This document shows positions 1 to 9,100 of a stretch of DNA of 48,824 bases, in pieces. The notes below the pieces were generated by a model. It was not told the origin of the DNA and did no database searches. It saw nothing but the letters and a program-made list of their open reading frames with translations. The stretch is from the IMG/VR virus record IMGVR_UViG_3300020578_000124, positions 1 to 48,824 of that record; one strand, 5' to 3'. Positions within the stretch are counted from its first letter, which is position 1. Every line of letters begins with the position of its first letter. Source of the stretch: a virus. The position numbers and the translations under genes are program-made.

Positions 1-482
1 TTAAAGCCTGCTTCATATGGCTGATATTGTGATTGGAAAAGAGTGGCCGGAAAATTAGCATTCGAGCCTGTAACTAAATTACATGGTGTGGTGGTGGTGG
101 AGGTGGTGCTTGTGGTGGTGCCTGATGTTGTGGTGCTTGTGGTGCCTGATGTTGTGGTGCTTGTGGTGCCTGCTTGTGTTGTGGTGCTTGTGGTGGTGCC
201 TGCTTGTGTTGTGGTGCTTGTGGTGGTGCCTGCTTGTGTTGTGGTGCTTGTGGTGGTACCTGCTTGTGTTGTGGTGCTTGTGGTGGTGCCTGCTTGTGTT
301 GTGGTGCTTGTGGTGGGTGTTACACATAAAGTAGCACCATGAAAATTACTAAATGCAATTCTGCCCGATGTGGGCACCGGTGTGTACACACCATAAGGAT
401 ATCCCACAGTACCAGGGGGAACCGGGCCCACCCCTGCATAATAATGGCTTAATCTAAGTGGGTTGGGACAAGGATTAGACAA
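1..482 (-). CDS. Thr-repeat virion protein, partial (runs off left edge)
   Basis: Reading frame is open from 482 to the left edge, so the C-terminus is missing. I place the start at a TTG (480-482): no in-frame ATG exists after the upstream stop, there is a GAGA-type ribosome site before it, and a late-promoter motif lies at 507-514. The N-terminal ~45 residues contain PTSGRIAFSNFHGA, resembling the 'IPTSG-x-IS-x-x-x-F-x-G' motif I know from marine T4-like virion proteins (family knowledge, not searched). Then follow about seven Thr-rich units of the type TTTSTTTQAG, and after them an ordinary-looking sequence (TPCNLVTGSN...). Probably a fibre or decoration protein with a flexible linker; function unknown. 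It is the last visible gene of the minus-strand structural operon. Confidence 0.7.
   Translation of the reverse strand, partial: MSNPCPNPLRLSHYYAGVGPVPPGTVGYPYGVYTPVPTSGRIAFSNFHGATLCVTPTTSTTTQAGTTTSTTTQAGTTTSTTTQAGTTTSTTTQAGTTTSTTTQAGTTSTTTSGTTSTTTSGTTTSTTSTTTTPCNLVTGSNANFPATLFQSQYQPYEAGF
92..318 (-). repeat. In-frame minisatellite encoding TTTSTTTQAG units
   Basis: About five 30-base units (gcctgcttgtgttgtggtgc plus cttgtggtgg on the plus strand) and two shorter variants in tandem. On the minus strand they encode Thr/Ser/Gln/Ala/Gly repeats of the partial gene here. Units differ by one or two bases, so copy number probably changes by slippage or recombination. Confidence 0.9.
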
Positions 483-506
483 AGTGATTTCATCTCGTAT
501 ATGTGT

Positions 507-514
507 TATTTATG
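507..514 (-). promoter_or_regulatory. T4-type late promoter, CATAAATA
   Basis: CATAAATA on the minus strand ends 24 bases before the TTG start at 482, so a transcript would begin near position 500 with a short leader. It matches the NNTAAATA set found in other intergenic gaps here. Confidence 0.5.
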
Positions 515-2624
515 TTTGATCTGCCATAGGGAATCCCACACTCTGTGTGAAATCACCAGGAATACTCACAGAATTACTGTGCCACTCGGTTTGATAATTT
601 TCCAATAACTTGGAAACGGCGAATAAACTTCCTGTATGATCACGATTTTCACAACAAGACTCAAAATAATAATTATTTGTGTAAACTGTTTGAGTCACAG
701 TGATTCTGTACATTGCCCAGGCTCGATCGGACTCATAAAACAAGTGAGCCCTGGGTATGGTGGTGAAACTAAAAATCACATTGGCTATGAGCTTGTATTG
801 GTAAGTGAGCCCGTCTGTGGCATCATACCAGGCCGAATCCCAGAGTGTTTCTTGGCTGAGGGATGGCAGATCATCATACTTGGGCACAGGATAAGTGTTT
901 TTTGCACCCACTCTACCTGTGACAATCACACGAATAATGTCGTCTATGTTTGAAAATTTAAATCCTTTGGTCATACTAGGTAGATTATTGATGACACCGG
1001 AGGTGACAAATCCAAAGTTTAAGACACCCGGGGCATACACAGGTGGTGCTTGTGTGGTTGTGGTTGTGGTGGTTGTGGTGGTGATCACCACCACAGGTGT
1101 AAATTTTGTTAACACTTGTATGTCAAAGGCACAGGTGTCTGCTAGACTTTGAGATTCAAGCCCATTAAAACCCAATGACCCATTTAAAAACCTAAAGTAA
1201 CCGCGATTAATTCTGGCCACAGATACCAACTCTCCGGAGTCGGCCAGTCCAGCATGAATCACTGTTCGAGCCAGATCACTGCTCACAGCATAAGGACCGG
1301 ATCCATAGATAGGGCCTCCGATTTCAGATGCCACCACAGTGATGTTAGACAAGGACTCGCAAACAGGTATTAGTGCGTTGGCCTCAGCCAGAACATTCAT
1401 AGTAATGGTTCTTTGATTTTCAGGTACAAGTATGTTTGGAAAAAAAACGGTTTCTGGGATCACATATCCCAGACTGGAATCAAAAAACACAGAATAGTTG
1501 GCCGAACCTGATACAAATAAAGTACCGGTAGAAAATTTATTTTGCCCAAGATTATCAAAAATCACCTCAGAATTCATCAACAGGTTGGCCGGATACCCCA
1601 CGCCAAAAAAATCTGCTTGCTGAGAAATTCTGCTCAATGTGGCCCGTGCATTTGGCGGTGCATCTCGCATTTCAATATTAGCCCTAGAACCTTGTATGAC
1701 ATTGGCCTCAATGTCCACTAGTTGACCATTTATGAAAAATCGCGGCAAATAATGAGTTGGGCATATGGGTACCGACACCCCAACACCAGGTGTGTTTACA
1801 TTACCCATATTATTTTGAAACACTCCTTCAGGCACGCTCACTCTGTACACAAGATCGCTGGTCACTTGTGTATTTGATGAAAATCCCACGCTTCTATTTG
1901 TGGGTCTAGTGGGAAAATAATAATCTCCTGCTTTGTACACATAAAAATTACCAGGCAAAATACCTGCAATTTTTGTACCTGTGACCATGGAAATTTCACT
2001 GACACTAAACGGATTCATCCTTATTTCGTACACTGTGTCCACAGTTTTGACATCTAAAAATTTTGAACTCACTTGATTGCTCAAAGATATGGCTTCAAAA
2101 TGCATGACAAACTGTTGTTGATTGTTCATGCCCAGATAAAGGTATTTGAGGTTACAAGATAACCCAAAAAACTCCATGCGATTTCTTGTGAACTCATCTG
2201 CCGCAAAATACAAAATTGGCGGAAAGCCATGCTTGTATGTCAATGTTCTAGTGAAACCATAATCATTTAAATTGGTTTTGAAATAAAAGTCAAAAGGAAG
2301 ATCTATAGAGATTGGCGCCATCGAATCTGAAATCAAGAAAAAATTTTTCGTTAAATTTAGATTTAGTCTTGAATCAGTGGTGCCACTGATGTTTGAGACC
2401 ATGTCAAAGCTCACATTGTCCACAATCAGCTCAACTTGCCATAAATTGTCTTCTGGATCACTCAAGTCCATGGATGTCAGAGTCAATCCCGAGTCAGCAA
2501 AACTGTTGGCCAACAAAGACAAATTGGCCACGCTGGCATTGGCGCTCACGGCGATTTCCAAATAAGCGTTGCCTAAAGTGTTTAAACAAGAGCTGGGAAA
2601 TATGTTTATGTTTGCATACAACAT
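510..2624 (-). CDS. Unrecognised structural/fibre-like protein, 704 aa
   Basis: I do not recognise the family. The protein is rich in Ser, Thr, Asn and aromatic residues with few charged stretches, as in beta-structured phage fibres and adhesins, and has no signal peptide or membrane segment. Near residue 515 a run of ten Thr followed by QAPP (DNA around 1030-1095) separates a large N-terminal part from a ~190-residue C-terminal part. The same sort of Thr linker occurs in neighbouring structural genes. It starts seven bases after the upstream gene stops, so the two are co-transcribed. Most likely a virion surface or adsorption protein; inferred from position and composition only. Confidence 0.75.
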   Translation of the reverse strand: MLYANINIFPSSCLNTLGNAYLEIAVSANASVANLSLLANSFADSGLTLTSMDLSDPEDNLWQVELIVDNVSFDMVSNISGTTDSRLNLNLTKNFFLISDSMAPISIDLPFDFYFKTNLNDYGFTRTLTYKHGFPPILYFAADEFTRNRMEFFGLSCNLKYLYLGMNNQQQFVMHFEAISLSNQVSSKFLDVKTVDTVYEIRMNPFSVSEISMVTGTKIAGILPGNFYVYKAGDYYFPTRPTNRSVGFSSNTQVTSDLVYRVSVPEGVFQNNMGNVNTPGVGVSVPICPTHYLPRFFINGQLVDIEANVIQGSRANIEMRDAPPNARATLSRISQQADFFGVGYPANLLMNSEVIFDNLGQNKFSTGTLFVSGSANYSVFFDSSLGYVIPETVFFPNILVPENQRTITMNVLAEANALIPVCESLSNITVVASEIGGPIYGSGPYAVSSDLARTVIHAGLADSGELVSVARINRGYFRFLNGSLGFNGLESQSLADTCAFDIQVLTKFTPVVVITTTTTTTTTTQAPPVYAPGVLNFGFVTSGVINNLPSMTKGFKFSNIDDIIRVIVTGRVGAKNTYPVPKYDDLPSLSQETLWDSAWYDATDGLTYQYKLIANVIFSFTTIPRAHLFYESDRAWAMYRITVTQTVYTNNYYFESCCENRDHTGSLFAVSKLLENYQTEWHSNSVSIPGDFTQSVGFPMADQT

Positions 2625-2630
2625 GAGAAT

Positions 2631-3497
2631 TTAACTTTGACAAGGCAAAGCTTTGAGCACTGATATTCCAGTGATATAAAGACTAGCACCCTTAGTGGCA
2701 GTGGCACAACCATTGACCACCACCAATTTATAATTTCCTATTTCATGTGCCAGTATGGTTCTGGACACAGTTTGCCAGGTGCCAGGTCCTTGACCAAATG
2801 ATTCAGTTATTACCACAGTATTTCCACATCGCTCGCTGACCAAATAAATCACTGCTTCGCATAAAGCATTGTTCGTGCCCGATATTTTATAATTATACCT
2901 GATCTGATCATTTACTAATAAATTTATAGCCTGCTGACTGACCATGTAAGGACCACGATGCATACGTCCCGAAGTCACTTGCACAGAGTCACTGGTCAAG
3001 ACCATGACATTGGCATATTGATCCACTTGACTGTTGATTTGCCAGGTGTGACCAGCAGAACTTTCGGCATCGTCTACCAGTTGAAATTTGTTGTATGTGG
3101 GCCTTGACAAACTAAGTTCAGGTGTGGGCTTGCCAGCAATGATGTCAAGTTCATACATTTTAGTGCCACTGAGATGCACAGTCCATCCCAAAACACTGAC
3201 CTGACTCATGGTGTCATGTGTGAAATTTTGTTTGGCAAAATCGCCATTGATCCATGTACATGCATCATAATCATCATGCTTGATGCTTGCAAGAGTTTTA
3301 TTCACTGAAACAAAGCCTTGTGAATCAGTGTGAGCTTGACCAGTCAAGCTGTGATCTAAAAAATCTTTGGGACTTATTGTGTGTGATGTGTCACGAGTGT
3401 TATTCAAATGCACTATCCTAGATTTGGCCACTACCACACCACGGTCGTTTATGAGATTAACGCGAAATCGTTTTAACACTCCTGAATGTTGACTCAT
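2631..3497 (-). CDS. Unrecognised structural protein, 288 aa
   Basis: No family recognised. The sequence begins MSQHSGVLKRFRVNLINDRG and ends in a stretch rich in Val, Ile and small residues (AHEIGNYKLVVVNGCATATKGASLYITGISV) that looks like a compact beta-sandwich. No signal peptide or membrane helix. It lies in the fibre/adhesin cluster between two Thr-linker genes and is probably translated from the same late transcript. A role in the tail-fibre network or as an accessory adhesin is inferred from position only. Confidence 0.7.
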   Translation of the reverse strand: MSQHSGVLKRFRVNLINDRGVVVAKSRIVHLNNTRDTSHTISPKDFLDHSLTGQAHTDSQGFVSVNKTLASIKHDDYDACTWINGDFAKQNFTHDTMSQVSVLGWTVHLSGTKMYELDIIAGKPTPELSLSRPTYNKFQLVDDAESSAGHTWQINSQVDQYANVMVLTSDSVQVTSGRMHRGPYMVSQQAINLLVNDQIRYNYKISGTNNALCEAVIYLVSERCGNTVVITESFGQGPGTWQTVSRTILAHEIGNYKLVVVNGCATATKGASLYITGISVLKALPCQS

Positions 3498-3539
3498 TTG
3501 TGACTTTCATGACAATAACTGAAGTTTCAACAGTGCATG

Positions 3540-4109
3540 TCAATACACTTGACGATGAGTGTGCATGGGGTTAGTGCCCGTAAATCCCGATTCCACCGCA
3601 GTTAACTGATACTGCCAGGCCGTGCCGGTGTGTGTGGGTGGTGACATGCAGCTGAATGACACCAATTGCTGTTGATTTTGAGACAAACTGAAACTGACTA
3701 TGGACACTGTGACTGTGGAACCTTGAGGTTTTGACACAGCTATTGACACTAATTTTACACTACTGGCCATGTTGGTGACAGTGAAAAATCCCGTGGTCGT
3801 CTGTTGTCCCAAGGCCAAAGTAATGGTTCTTTCTGACATTGTGGGTGTGATATTCAAATTTCCCGGCGGTCCTGTGGTTGTGCTGGTTGTGGTGGTGGTT
3901 ATGGTGATTTCAGAATAAGTCACAATTTCATATTCAAGTGATTCTACAGTACCAGGAGAAGTCACTGTGAACAGGATGGTGTTGCCTATGGTAACAACTG
4001 TGATATTGGCTGTAATACTATAGCCCGAGTAACAACCAAAAGCTCTGGCTATGTCACTGAATGCCAGTGTGGCTGGCGCCGAGGGCAGAACCTGTGTGCA
4101 AGTGGTCAT
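3540..4109 (-). CDS. Thr-linker structural protein, 189 aa (start uncertain)
   Basis: The frame shows two beta-rich halves joined by ITTTTTTSTTTGPPG near residue 70. The C-terminal half resembles an immunoglobulin-like or fibre head fold in composition, but I do not recognise a family. The ATG at 4109 is the first in-frame ATG, yet the frame stays open upstream to 4202 and that extension also reads as a Thr-rich linker (SSITTNTTTAAPITIS). The only upstream ATG (4180) is in another frame, and its short ORF ends in the TGA that overlaps the 4109 ATG. Either the 4109 start is right, or a base is missing or a shift occurs near 4166-4172. Confidence 0.6.
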   Translation of the reverse strand: MTTCTQVLPSAPATLAFSDIARAFGCYSGYSITANITVVTIGNTILFTVTSPGTVESLEYEIVTYSEITITTTTTSTTTGPPGNLNITPTMSERTITLALGQQTTTGFFTVTNMASSVKLVSIAVSKPQGSTVTVSIVSFSLSQNQQQLVSFSCMSPPTHTGTAWQYQLTAVESGFTGTNPMHTHRQVY

Positions 4110-4189
4110 TCTGATTGTTGTTGAAATGGTAATGGGTGCTGCTGTAGTTGTATTTGTAGTAATCGAAGAAACGTAGACATGGTTGTGCT

Positions 4190-4197
4190 TATTTACA
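4190..4197 (-). promoter_or_regulatory. Possible late promoter, TGTAAATA
   Basis: Minus-strand TGTAAATA about 10 bases upstream of the ATG at 4180 and 80 upstream of the annotated start at 4109, inside the AT-rich gap after the S74 fibre gene. It would start a transcript near 4183. Weaker than the TATAAATA sites because two positions differ. Confidence 0.35.
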
Positions 4198-4229
4198 ACT
4201 CAACAATAATAAAAAATTTAAAAACATTA

Positions 4230-5378
4230 TCACACAAGTTTCGCTTGTAGTGCATGAACTTGATGTTGTAATTCTTTGATTGATTCCACCAATAATGGTA
4301 TGATCTGAGTGTAATCTACTCCAAGGAAACCAGATTCTTTGGTTTTCACTGCCTGAGGCAATATTTTTTCCACCTGCTGAGCTATAAGACCCGCAGATCT
4401 CAAGTGTGTGTCTTTGCCAGATTCCGGTGTCCATGAAAAAGTAATTCCATCTAACTGACTTAATTGTGCCAGGGCATGAGTCATGGGTTGTATGTCTGTT
4501 TTCAATGTGATGTCACTGGTGTTGAATGCTATGATGTCTGCTGTGGAAGACAAATCTCCGTTGTGATCTATGATGACCCGCCTGACCGCATCGGTGGTGT
4601 TGTTACTGGTAGTGTGAAACTCGATCCTAGTCCCTCGGGCAGTGGGTTTCCAATCCTGGGAACACACCATGGCCATGCCTGCATTATTCAAGCCGTATTG
4701 ATTCCCATCATGACCTCTTGCCCATATTGTGCCTATATGATCATTTGCCAGTAGGGCCAGTTTACTACCACTGGCTCCTCTACAAGATCTCAAGATCAAG
4801 TCCGAACCAACAGAAACATTTGTTTGTTTGTAGCTGTCTATGGTGATTACAGCACTGATACCATCTTTGCCATGAATGTGTATGGCTTGATTTGTCTGAG
4901 CTGGTCCAGCCAGACCAGCCCTTATCAACGATCCTGCATTAATTTCCAGTAATGACAAAGCTGCTTGATTTAAATTAATGCCAATATTTCCTGTGCTGGG
5001 TTGAATGTTAATGGCTTTATTTTTGGCAATTTTAAACAGTTCACCGCTGGTTTCATTGGCTATGAACATGGGAAAATGCGGATTGGTAGAAGCAATATCC
5101 AGCTGTACCGCTGTGCCCACTCCTCCCCAGGTGCTGCCATTATAAACCTTGATTTGTTTTGTGGCCACATCATACCACAACTGCCCTTCTATGGGTGCAT
5201 CTGGTGAGCTGGCACTGTTGAAATTTTCCAATAGGTGAATAAAATTTTCATTTATGAATTCACCATAACCAGGATAATTTTTACCCACCAAGGCCACACT
5301 GGCACTGTTTATGTCCACTGTGCCATCTTCCACTATGACCAACAGCTCACCATTGGATTTGTTTACGTTATAGGGCAT
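4230..5378 (-). CDS. Tail fibre with C-terminal S74 intramolecular chaperone
   Basis: The N-terminal ~80 residues (GELLVIVEDGTVDINSASVALVGKNYPGYGE continued as two blocks, then IEGQLWYDVATKQIKVYNG) match the shaft-attachment module common in T4-like marine tail fibres. The C-terminal ~100 residues are a peptidase S74 (endosialidase chaperone) domain: SDITLKTDI, where the Ser is the expected self-cleavage site, then AGLIAQQVEKILPQAV and GVDYTQIIPLLVESIKEL ending in a coiled coil. Such chaperones trimerise the fibre and are then cut off. I use the ATG at 5378, which has GGAG nine bases upstream, rather than a TTG at 5393. A perfect TATAAATA lies 24 bases upstream. Probably a short or side tail fibre involved in host binding. 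Confidence 0.88.
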   Translation of the reverse strand: MPYNVNKSNGELLVIVEDGTVDINSASVALVGKNYPGYGEFINENFIHLLENFNSASSPDAPIEGQLWYDVATKQIKVYNGSTWGGVGTAVQLDIASTNPHFPMFIANETSGELFKIAKNKAINIQPSTGNIGINLNQAALSLLEINAGSLIRAGLAGPAQTNQAIHIHGKDGISAVITIDSYKQTNVSVGSDLILRSCRGASGSKLALLANDHIGTIWARGHDGNQYGLNNAGMAMVCSQDWKPTARGTRIEFHTTSNNTTDAVRRVIIDHNGDLSSTADIIAFNTSDITLKTDIQPMTHALAQLSQLDGITFSWTPESGKDTHLRSAGLIAQQVEKILPQAVKTKESGFLGVDYTQIIPLLVESIKELQHQVHALQAKLV

Positions 5379-5402
5379 GAATATAAGCTCCAAATATCTT
5401 GT

Positions 5403-5410
5403 TATTTATA
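5403..5410 (-). promoter_or_regulatory. T4-type late promoter, TATAAATA
   Basis: Exact T4 late consensus on the minus strand, in the gap between the 201-aa gene and the S74 fibre. The transcript would begin near 5396, giving a leader that holds GGAG before the ATG at 5378. Confidence 0.75.
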
Positions 5411-5414
5411 GGCA

Positions 5415-6020
5415 CTATCCTGTGATATTGGTCAAGGTCTGTACTCTTATGGTATAATCAATCTGTATCAACCTATTCAAACTCTTTTGTATGGGGTGAA
5501 ATATCACATGAGTCAATAACTTGCCGGTGCCAGGACCAGCAGAACTCCAGGCCTTGATGCCAATTTCGTCAAACACGAATGGCGATTGCAGTTGTGTGAC
5601 ATTGTCAAATGCATATTGTCCTGCAGGTTCCCCATAATCCAGTAAACAAGTGACCAATAAATCGCTGTAAAATGTGCCAGGCACGTGCCTCACAGTCATG
5701 TTATTGCGCAAGGGGTCGGCGTTGTTGTCATCATATTCATCCACTGTCTTAAAAAACGTGGGATTGTAAAGATCAGTGCTGGCTGCGCCCACGTTGGGTG
5801 GCAAGTAGCTGATGACACCACTGGTGTCTATGGAAGTGCCACCATTACCGAAATGCATTTCCACAGCGTAGTTTTGTTTTTTATTGCCTAAACTCCAGGC
5901 CAAGGCCTCGCTGATATTTTCAAAATGTATGGCATTCAGCTTGTCACAAAAAATCTCATTTGTGGTGGGATCAAAAATAGTTACTCTGCCTTGTAATAGT
6001 AAATGTAAATTATTTTTCAT
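5415..6020 (-). CDS. Conserved-type structural protein, 201 aa, unknown function
   Basis: Soluble protein with no signal peptide, beginning MKNNLHLLLQGRVTIFDPTTNE. The pattern 'VTIFDPTTNEIFCDKLNAIHFENISEALAWSLGNK' recalls a family of hypothetical virion-region proteins in marine T4-like phages, but I cannot name a function. It lies between the giant baseplate-region protein and the tail fibre, so a connector between baseplate and fibre is a reasonable inference. Its ATG overlaps the stop of the upstream 50-aa ORF by 11 bases, suggesting translational coupling. Confidence 0.75.
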   Translation of the reverse strand: MKNNLHLLLQGRVTIFDPTTNEIFCDKLNAIHFENISEALAWSLGNKKQNYAVEMHFGNGGTSIDTSGVISYLPPNVGAASTDLYNPTFFKTVDEYDDNNADPLRNNMTVRHVPGTFYSDLLVTCLLDYGEPAGQYAFDNVTQLQSPFVFDEIGIKAWSSAGPGTGKLLTHVIFHPIQKSLNRLIQIDYTIRVQTLTNITG

Positions 6021-6162
6021 CGTGAACTTGACCTTGTGAAATTATTCTTCCTGTTTCTGGATCAGATATTAGTAAAAAATCTTCAATGACAAGACCGGTG
6101 TTTTCATCCGGTTTTTCCGTCATATCAAGATTCATCTCGGAGTTTCTGTCAGCAGTAATCAT
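6010..6162 (-). CDS. Small ORF, 50 aa, acidic, unknown
   Basis: Reads MITADRNSEMNLDMTEKPDE and ends RIISQGQVHDEK. It fills the gap between the giant protein and the 201-aa protein and overlaps the latter's start, a normal arrangement in this tightly packed operon. No strong Shine-Dalgarno site precedes either the first or the second in-frame ATG, so the exact start is open. Segment DFLLISDPETGRIIS looks protein-like. No function can be assigned. Confidence 0.5.
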   Translation of the reverse strand: MITADRNSEMNLDMTEKPDENTGLVIEDFLLISDPETGRIISQGQVHDEK

Positions 6163-6167
6163 ATAGA

Positions 6168-6175
6168 TATTTATG
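6168..6175 (-). promoter_or_regulatory. Doubtful late-promoter-like site, CATAAATA
   Basis: Minus-strand CATAAATA that overlaps the stop codon of the giant gene. A transcript would begin at about the first base of the 50-aa ORF, which is unusually close, so the match may be chance. Confidence 0.25.
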
Positions 6176-9100
6176 GTGTGTCACAATTGATGCTAGATCT
6201 TGCGGGCACACTGACATCCTCAACTTGAGACCCCGACAAATGTTTATTGGGCGTGCCTGTGCCGCCCACACCACGTCTGATTTGTCCCAACACATTGCCT
6301 GCTTTGGTGTAATAAATCACACGTTCACCATTAATTTCCAACACACCGGGAATCAGTAAACCTGGATTCGGCTCAGATAATCGGCCACCATCTGTGACCA
6401 CAATTGTGGTGTCTGTGTAATTTAAATCAGAGGCCAACGTGGTCACTGTGTTACTGGTAAATGAAGTACAAACTCTGGCATTGCCCATGTCTATGAACAG
6501 TCTATGACCTTGAAAAGGAGACTGACTGGTCACTGTGCGTATGCTGATGGCATCAAATATGATGCCAGGCACTAATTCTTCCGGAGCATGACTGGCTTTT
6601 ACATCTACGAAACTACCACCAATGATAGAAATGTTGCCTGCTGAAACTCCCGCTGTGCTGCCAAACCTGTCTCCAATGAGATTGGTGTCTAAGGGTATGG
6701 TTTTAGTGGTTCCATTGTATCTGGTCCAAGACCCCAAAACTCCTGTGACCAATCTGTCAAGAATTTTGGGTATAAAATCATTGTCTTTGGTGGGCAAATA
6801 AAAAGCCATGATTCTATCATTGGCGTTGTCAAAAAATCCATGCCTGGCATTTCTGCTGGCACTGGGTTGATCTTGACCTATGAGTCGAACAAAAGCAAAA
6901 TTGAATTTTTCTGCAGCAGGCATGTTGGTTTTTGTCACATATGCTTGATTTTGATAGCTCAACACTGTGTTAATTGGGTATCCTGTGTCGGGTAACCAAT
7001 CAACCACTGTGGAAACATACTGTGTCCTGTCAAATCTCATGACTGTGCGAACTTTTCGCAACTGGTGATTTGACAGCCTTGCCACTGCCAATGCTCGTCT
7101 AGATTCCGGACGATTCACAAGATTTGGAGACAATATCTTGGCATTGACCCATTTTGTGCCTGTGAAACGCCAAGATCTATCACCGTAATTGTAAATTTGA
7201 TTCACCACCGGTGTGGCGGGATAACCAAAAGCTGTGCTCAATACCGGTAATCTGGGATGAGATTCAATGGCCGAAAATCTGCCGCGCTGTATTTTGAATC
7301 GCACCGTGGCCCAAGACATGGTGTTGTTCGCTGAACTACCTGAGTAAATTTCTATGCCCTGAGATTGCACAGCTCCAGTCACTCCCAAAAGTATGTAAGC
7401 ACCACCAGGTTGATAGCCAGTGAGGATTACCTCACTGGCGCCTTTTCTATACAGACTCTGTTTTAAATCAGATGAGCTCATGTCAAATGTGCCTGCCACA
7501 GCAACCACCACAAGAAAATCTCTACCCACTTGATTGATGTCTTCATTGAAAAGATTCACACCATTTGAGGTATTTTGGTAAAATTCCGAAAACATGACCC
7601 GGCCATCGACAAATCTAATCACATGTAACACCAACCCCCCAGGGGACGTTCCCGAATTGGTATGAATATCTGTTTGTGTGCGCGAATTTCGCAGTGATGT
7701 GGATCTGGGATCTGTGTTGGCAGTGCCTCTGCTGATGACCTCATACATGACGAATTCATTGTCCACGACACTTGTGCCACCGTTGCCTGCTATTTTCACC
7801 ACTGGTGTGGTCACATAATTGGTGCCGGGCACATCCACCTGAATTTTTTGTATGCTGCCTGTGATGCTGGATACAGAAGCAGTGGCATGCACATTGGTGT
7901 TGGCATGAGAATCTGTGCGAACAATGACCACTTCCGGAGCCGACACTGTCACCTTGTCACAACTGAAATACCCATAACCCGAAGTCACCAAATCAATACC
8001 ACTGATTTGAAATTTATTATTTTCTTTCCATGCAGCAAATTGGAATCTATTCAAAAAAGTTGCATCAATCACAGGATCATCGCCATTTATCACGTGAAAT
8101 TTGCCATTATTGCTGTCACGGACCACAGGCAGATCAAAATCAGTCAAATACACACCAACAGTATCAGTGCGTGTGTATGACAATGTGTATTGACGAATTT
8201 TAGTTCTATAAGGTTTGGCCTCCATCATGAAATTTTCAAAATCCTGCTGCTTGTCTTTGATGAGTGTGGGTCTTTGTGTCAGCCCACCCACACTGTGGAC
8301 CACACTGATGAAACTGGTTTTCATGAACCAATCTATGTATTTTTGTTCGCTTAATATATAATCTATCAAATAAAAAAACATGGAATCATACAGATATCTA
8401 TGTTCTTCTATGAACACATCATCGCGAAGTCCTTGCAGCACATAACGCATTTCTATGGCAGGTTCAAAGTCAAAAAGTTCTGTGTCCAAGGCCGAAGTAT
8501 CATATCCATAAATTTTATAAAAATCAAAATCAATGGCCAAAGTCCCTGATTCTAGCCCTACTCTGCGCATTCGCAATCGATTTGCATCCGAATAAAATTC
8601 AAATAATTCAAATTTACCCTGCACAGTCACTGTGCCTTGAGTCTGAGTGGGATAGGTTTGTAGTGTGTTTTTGACTTTGACCACATCACCATCACTGAGA
8701 TTCAAGCCATAAACATCGCTGAAACGTTCCACTGTGTGATCTGGCACTGTTTGATCGCTAAATCTGGGGTGGTACCAGTTTACAAATTTCCAAAGTTTGG
8801 AGACATCAAATGCCTGTCTACGAAGGAAAATATTTTTTATCACTGAACCTGAGTTGATTTTTTGATACAAAGTCCAATAATTTCCGTTATTTTCATCCTG
8901 TTTTACCAGAATAGTTTTACTGTCGTTAACACCCACAATAGGCACATTGATGTCTGCGTATGTGTCTACAACCATGTCGTAAACACTATTGGGATTCTGC
9001 GAGGGTGTGGTTCTTTTTGGAGGAAAATCATCTTTGGCAAAAAAATTATCACTGATACTGCGATTTTTGTCAAACACTCTGTAAGCCAGGGGCAAAGTGG

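Noticed and set aside
92-318. CRISPR array
   Set aside because: Units are contiguous, coding and without unique spacers.
43-342. Val/Leu-rich plus-strand ORFs and a His-rich minus-strand ORF over the left repeat
   Set aside because: They are mirror frames of the Thr-rich minisatellite; only the minus-strand TTTSTTTQAG frame continues into normal protein sequence on both sides.
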